Shown here: positions 61,757-64,000 of the stretch, in pieces | How positions within the stretch are numbered: position 1 is the first letter of the stretch | How the letters are laid out: each line of letters begins with the position of its first letter | From: Chitinophaga polysaccharea | GTDB taxonomy: Bacteria; Bacteroidota; Bacteroidia; Chitinophagales; Chitinophagaceae | Direction of reading: 5' to 3' | NCBI RefSeq assembly: GCF_007829335.1 | Contig: NZ_VIWO01000001.1 | Span: forward strand, 372,001-436,000 | DNA length: 64,000 nt | Notes under the pieces: generated by a model | Told to the model about the DNA's origin: nothing | What the model saw: only the letters and a program-made list of their open reading frames with translations | The model's database searches: none | Position numbers and translations under genes: made by a program

Positions 61757-64000
61757 TTAATCGTTTCTCAGGTTATCTGCCGGGTTAATGCCTACTGCCC
61801 GCCAGGTTTGTGAAAAAATAGTGATCAGGGCCAGCAGCGCGAGTGTCAGGAAACCTCCCAGCATTGGCAGGATGCCTATACTTACCCGGTAAGCGAATAT
61901 CTGCAGGAAGAACATACTTCCCAGGTATCCTATGGGCAAGGCTATACAACCGGCAATTATAATTAACCGCATATAGTTTTTAGACAACAGCACCAGCAGG
62001 CCGGGTGCAGTAGCCCCCAATACCTTGCGGATACTGATTTCCTTCCTGCGGGTAAAAGAAGTATATGCTACTATGCCCAACAAGCCCAGGGCGGAAATAA
62101 GGGTAGAAATAAATACCAGGAAGCCCAACATAGATATTACCTCCTGTCCATTGCGACTAGCCAGCTGCTCATCCATCCATTCAGCCGAAAATGTTTCACC
62201 GGGATGCAGCTCCTGCCATACACTTTTAACTCCAGCTATTTCCTGTTCCTTATCACCCGCTACCATAGCCATTTGAAGCTGGCCAAATTCTGCCGGCCGG
62301 AACCGGAGCGCCATGGGACCTATATTCACTTCCATAGGCTGGTAGTTAAAATCCTGCACTACTCCTATAATACTCATAGCAGTTGAATCGTTCATCCACA
62401 ATGTTTTACCGATTGCATCAGGGGCAGACTTAACACCCATTACCTGCAATGCCCGCTCATTCACAATCAGGTACTGTTCCTTATCCCTGGAGGCAGCAGC
62501 CGGGAAAGTAGTACCGGCCACCAGTTTCAGGTGCATCACCTTAATAAAATCGGCATCTGCGGCATAGTATCCAAACTGAATTTTATCCTTGCTTTCATTG
62601 GTCTTCAGCTCAAAGAAACGGCAGTGGCGGGGCATTCCGAGGGTGCCGGAGCTGGCGGTAACCATACTCACCCCCTTTAATTGCTCCATCCGCTCCTTCA
62701 TCCGTTGAAAATCTACATCTGCCAACGGTACATTCAATATATCTTTTCTGTAGAAGCCCATATCCATTGTAGCCTTATAGCTAAACTGACGGTACACAGT
62801 TACCAGGAAAAGCATGGCCGCAATGGATAAGGTAAACTGAACCACTATCAGTGATTTCCTCAATCCAAGACCACCAAACAATTTTATATCTACCAGGTTC
62901 TTGAGCACTTTTGCCGGCTGGAAAGCGGATAATGCCCAGGCAGGGATGGTTCCCGCTACGGCGCCTGTAACGATACTAAACGCCAGGAACCAGAGCAGCA
63001 GACGCCAATCCAAAAGGTTTACATCCGGTACTGGCAATGCATTGAAGTGAGTGGATTGCATTACCAACAGCAGGATAACCGCCAGTATGAGCGACAATAA
63101 GCACATGAATACAGATTCCACAATAAATTGTATGAAGATCTGCCAGCGATGAGCCCCGTTTACCTTACGTACCCCTACTTCTTTTGCCCGTTGTAAGGAA
63201 CGTACAATGGATAAATTTGTGTAGTTAAAGCAGGCACATATCAACAGTCCCAGTGCTACTCCCAATTCCGCCAGCATTTTACCCCATGGAGGGCCACCAC
63301 CGAAGTCATCATATAATTCGCGCGAAGGCGTAATCTTCGACAATGCCTGCGGTTCAAAGGCAAGGCTTCCTTTTCCTTTCCCCGGCAGCTCATCGTATCG
63401 ATGGCCGATATCAGCAATGGCAGCCTCCAGTACTGACTTTCCTTCTCCCGGGCGCATTTTCACATAGGTATAACTTCCCTGCACAACATCCCAGTTCTGC
63501 GTACGGCTTTCCAGCGCTTTGGACTGTTCCAGCCCCGGAACGGAAGACAAGGAACCCAAGGCATCGAAATCAATATGGGAAAGCGAGGGCGCAGGCTGTA
63601 ATACGCCGCTTACAATATAGCTTCCCAGCTTATCAAACCGGATTACTTTGCCGATAGGATCTGCAGTACCAAAAAAACGCTGTGCCGTTTCTGCACTCAG
63701 CACAATGTTATTAGGCGCCGAAAGCGCCGTTTCGGGATTACCGGCTGCCAGCTTAAAGCCGAATACACTGAAAAAGGCTGAAGTAGTAAAAGTGCCTCTG
63801 ACATTCAATTTCTTTTGATCTGTTTTTCCCTCCCCAAAAAGAGCATTGTATAAGGGAACGGTTTGTTCAATGCCGGTATAATTGTTTTTCAGTGCTTCTG
63901 CCATGGGCAATGGCGTACTGGCCATATGAAACTTACGGCCATCCGGAGTTACCACCCTGGTAGTTACCCGCCAGATACGCGAGATATCAGGATGAAAATT
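61757..64000 (-). CDS. MacB-type ABC transporter permease (5' end beyond the window)
   Basis: 748 residues are visible; the frame is open to the right edge and the first residues read HPDISRIWRVTTRVVTPDG, which belongs inside the N-terminal periplasmic domain, so about 50 codons are missing. FtsX domain 1 (about 255-390 of the visible part; RSLQRAKEVGVRKVNGAHRW), second periplasmic domain and FtsX domain 2 (FTRRKEISIRKVLGATAPGL) are complete; it ends NPADNLRND. It is first in the export operon within the window and a paralogue of the next permease. Confidence 0.92.
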   Translation of the reverse strand, partial: NFHPDISRIWRVTTRVVTPDGRKFHMASTPLPMAEALKNNYTGIEQTVPLYNALFGEGKTDQKKLNVRGTFTTSAFFSVFGFKLAAGNPETALSAPNNIVLSAETAQRFFGTADPIGKVIRFDKLGSYIVSGVLQPAPSLSHIDFDALGSLSSVPGLEQSKALESRTQNWDVVQGSYTYVKMRPGEGKSVLEAAIADIGHRYDELPGKGKGSLAFEPQALSKITPSRELYDDFGGGPPWGKMLAELGVALGLLICACFNYTNLSIVRSLQRAKEVGVRKVNGAHRWQIFIQFIVESVFMCLLSLILAVILLLVMQSTHFNALPVPDVNLLDWRLLLWFLAFSIVTGAVAGTIPAWALSAFQPAKVLKNLVDIKLFGGLGLRKSLIVVQFTLSIAAMLFLVTVYRQFSYKATMDMGFYRKDILNVPLADVDFQRMKERMEQLKGVSMVTASSGTLGMPRHCRFFELKTNESKDKIQFGYYAADADFIKVMHLKLVAGTTFPAAASRDKEQYLIVNERALQVMGVKSAPDAIGKTLWMNDSTAMSIIGVVQDFNYQPMEVNIGPMALRFRPAEFGQLQMAMVAGDKEQEIAGVKSVWQELHPGETFSAEWMDEQLASRNGQEVISMLGFLVFISTLISALGLLGIVAYTSFTRRKEISIRKVLGATAPGLLVLLSKNYMRLIIIAGCIALPIGYLGSMFFLQIFAYRVSIGILPMLGGFLTLALLALITIFSQTWRAVGINPADNLRND

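Noticed and set aside
1..64000. CRISPR array, prophage, integrative element or known defence island
   Set aside because: No regularly spaced repeats, integrase, phage structural genes or recognised defence genes are visible.

Overview
The window looks like chromosomal DNA of a Bacteroidota bacterium, most likely a Chitinophagaceae (Chitinophaga-like) species. The evidence is indirect but consistent. Several promoters carry the phylum-specific -7 element TAnnTTTG, in three cases with TTG or TTTG about 19-20 bases upstream. Conserved Bacteroidota families are present (DUF4290, DUF5522, an IPExxxVDY-like protein, 7TMR-DISM/LytS-type kinase with a LytTR regulator, Rho with a long charged insert). 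MacB-type permeases of about 800 residues and Ku/LigD fit as well. I see no phage, conjugative, CRISPR or known anti-phage module; most of the window is housekeeping DNA with dense short operons and many hairpin terminators.

Layout. 1-4.5 kb: end of a 2-oxoacid:ferredoxin oxidoreductase beta subunit, LysE exporter, GH3-family enzyme, inositol-monophosphatase-family enzyme and thiamine-phosphate kinase. 4.5-11.4 kb (minus strand): ArnT/PMT-like membrane glycosyltransferase, N-acetylglucosamine-6-phosphate deacetylase, VOC protein, omega-amidase-like nitrilase, RecX and a UvrD/PcrA helicase. 11.6-18 kb (minus): fatty-acid desaturase, sigma-70 family factor, HdeD-like protein, M28 peptidase, RpiB, TatC. 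18.1-18.3 kb: a promoter plus terminator with no convincing ORF, a candidate small RNA. 18.5-25.7 kb: CNNM/CBS membrane protein, guanylate kinase, MurA (Asp at the usual catalytic Cys position), DUF4290, an SDR enzyme and an alpha/beta hydrolase, tryptophan 2,3-dioxygenase and an Lrp regulator.

25.8-26.2 kb holds the most unusual element: a promoter, a 143-base tRNA-like RNA with a normal acceptor stem, D arm, anticodon arm (GUC) and T arm but a 74-base variable region, and then a strong terminator. A perfect 32-bp inverted repeat follows immediately.

26.2-33 kb (plus): TrmB, DUF5522 and an alkyltransferase-like protein in overlapping genes, a pterin dehydratase, a LytS/LytTR-type two-component pair, a TetR regulator with an outer-membrane beta-barrel protein, and a small lipoprotein. 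33-41 kb: Rho, asparaginyl-tRNA synthetase, an ExbD without a local ExbB, a 2-oxoglutarate/Fe(II) oxygenase, chromate transporter and a sigma-54 activator. 41-46 kb: LigD and Ku (bacterial NHEJ) with small stress-type proteins (DUF892, a 115-residue protein, a proline-rich protein). 46-53.6 kb: two histidine kinases convergent with a second sigma-54 activator, a lone receiver protein and a two-domain GT4 glycosyltransferase, probably one regulatory unit. 54-64 kb: small hypothetical genes, glycerol-3-phosphate dehydrogenase, and a MacA/TolC/MacB-type export operon containing a deleted permease remnant between two full permeases; the last gene runs off the right edge.

All functional calls are from reading the sequence; no database search was run.
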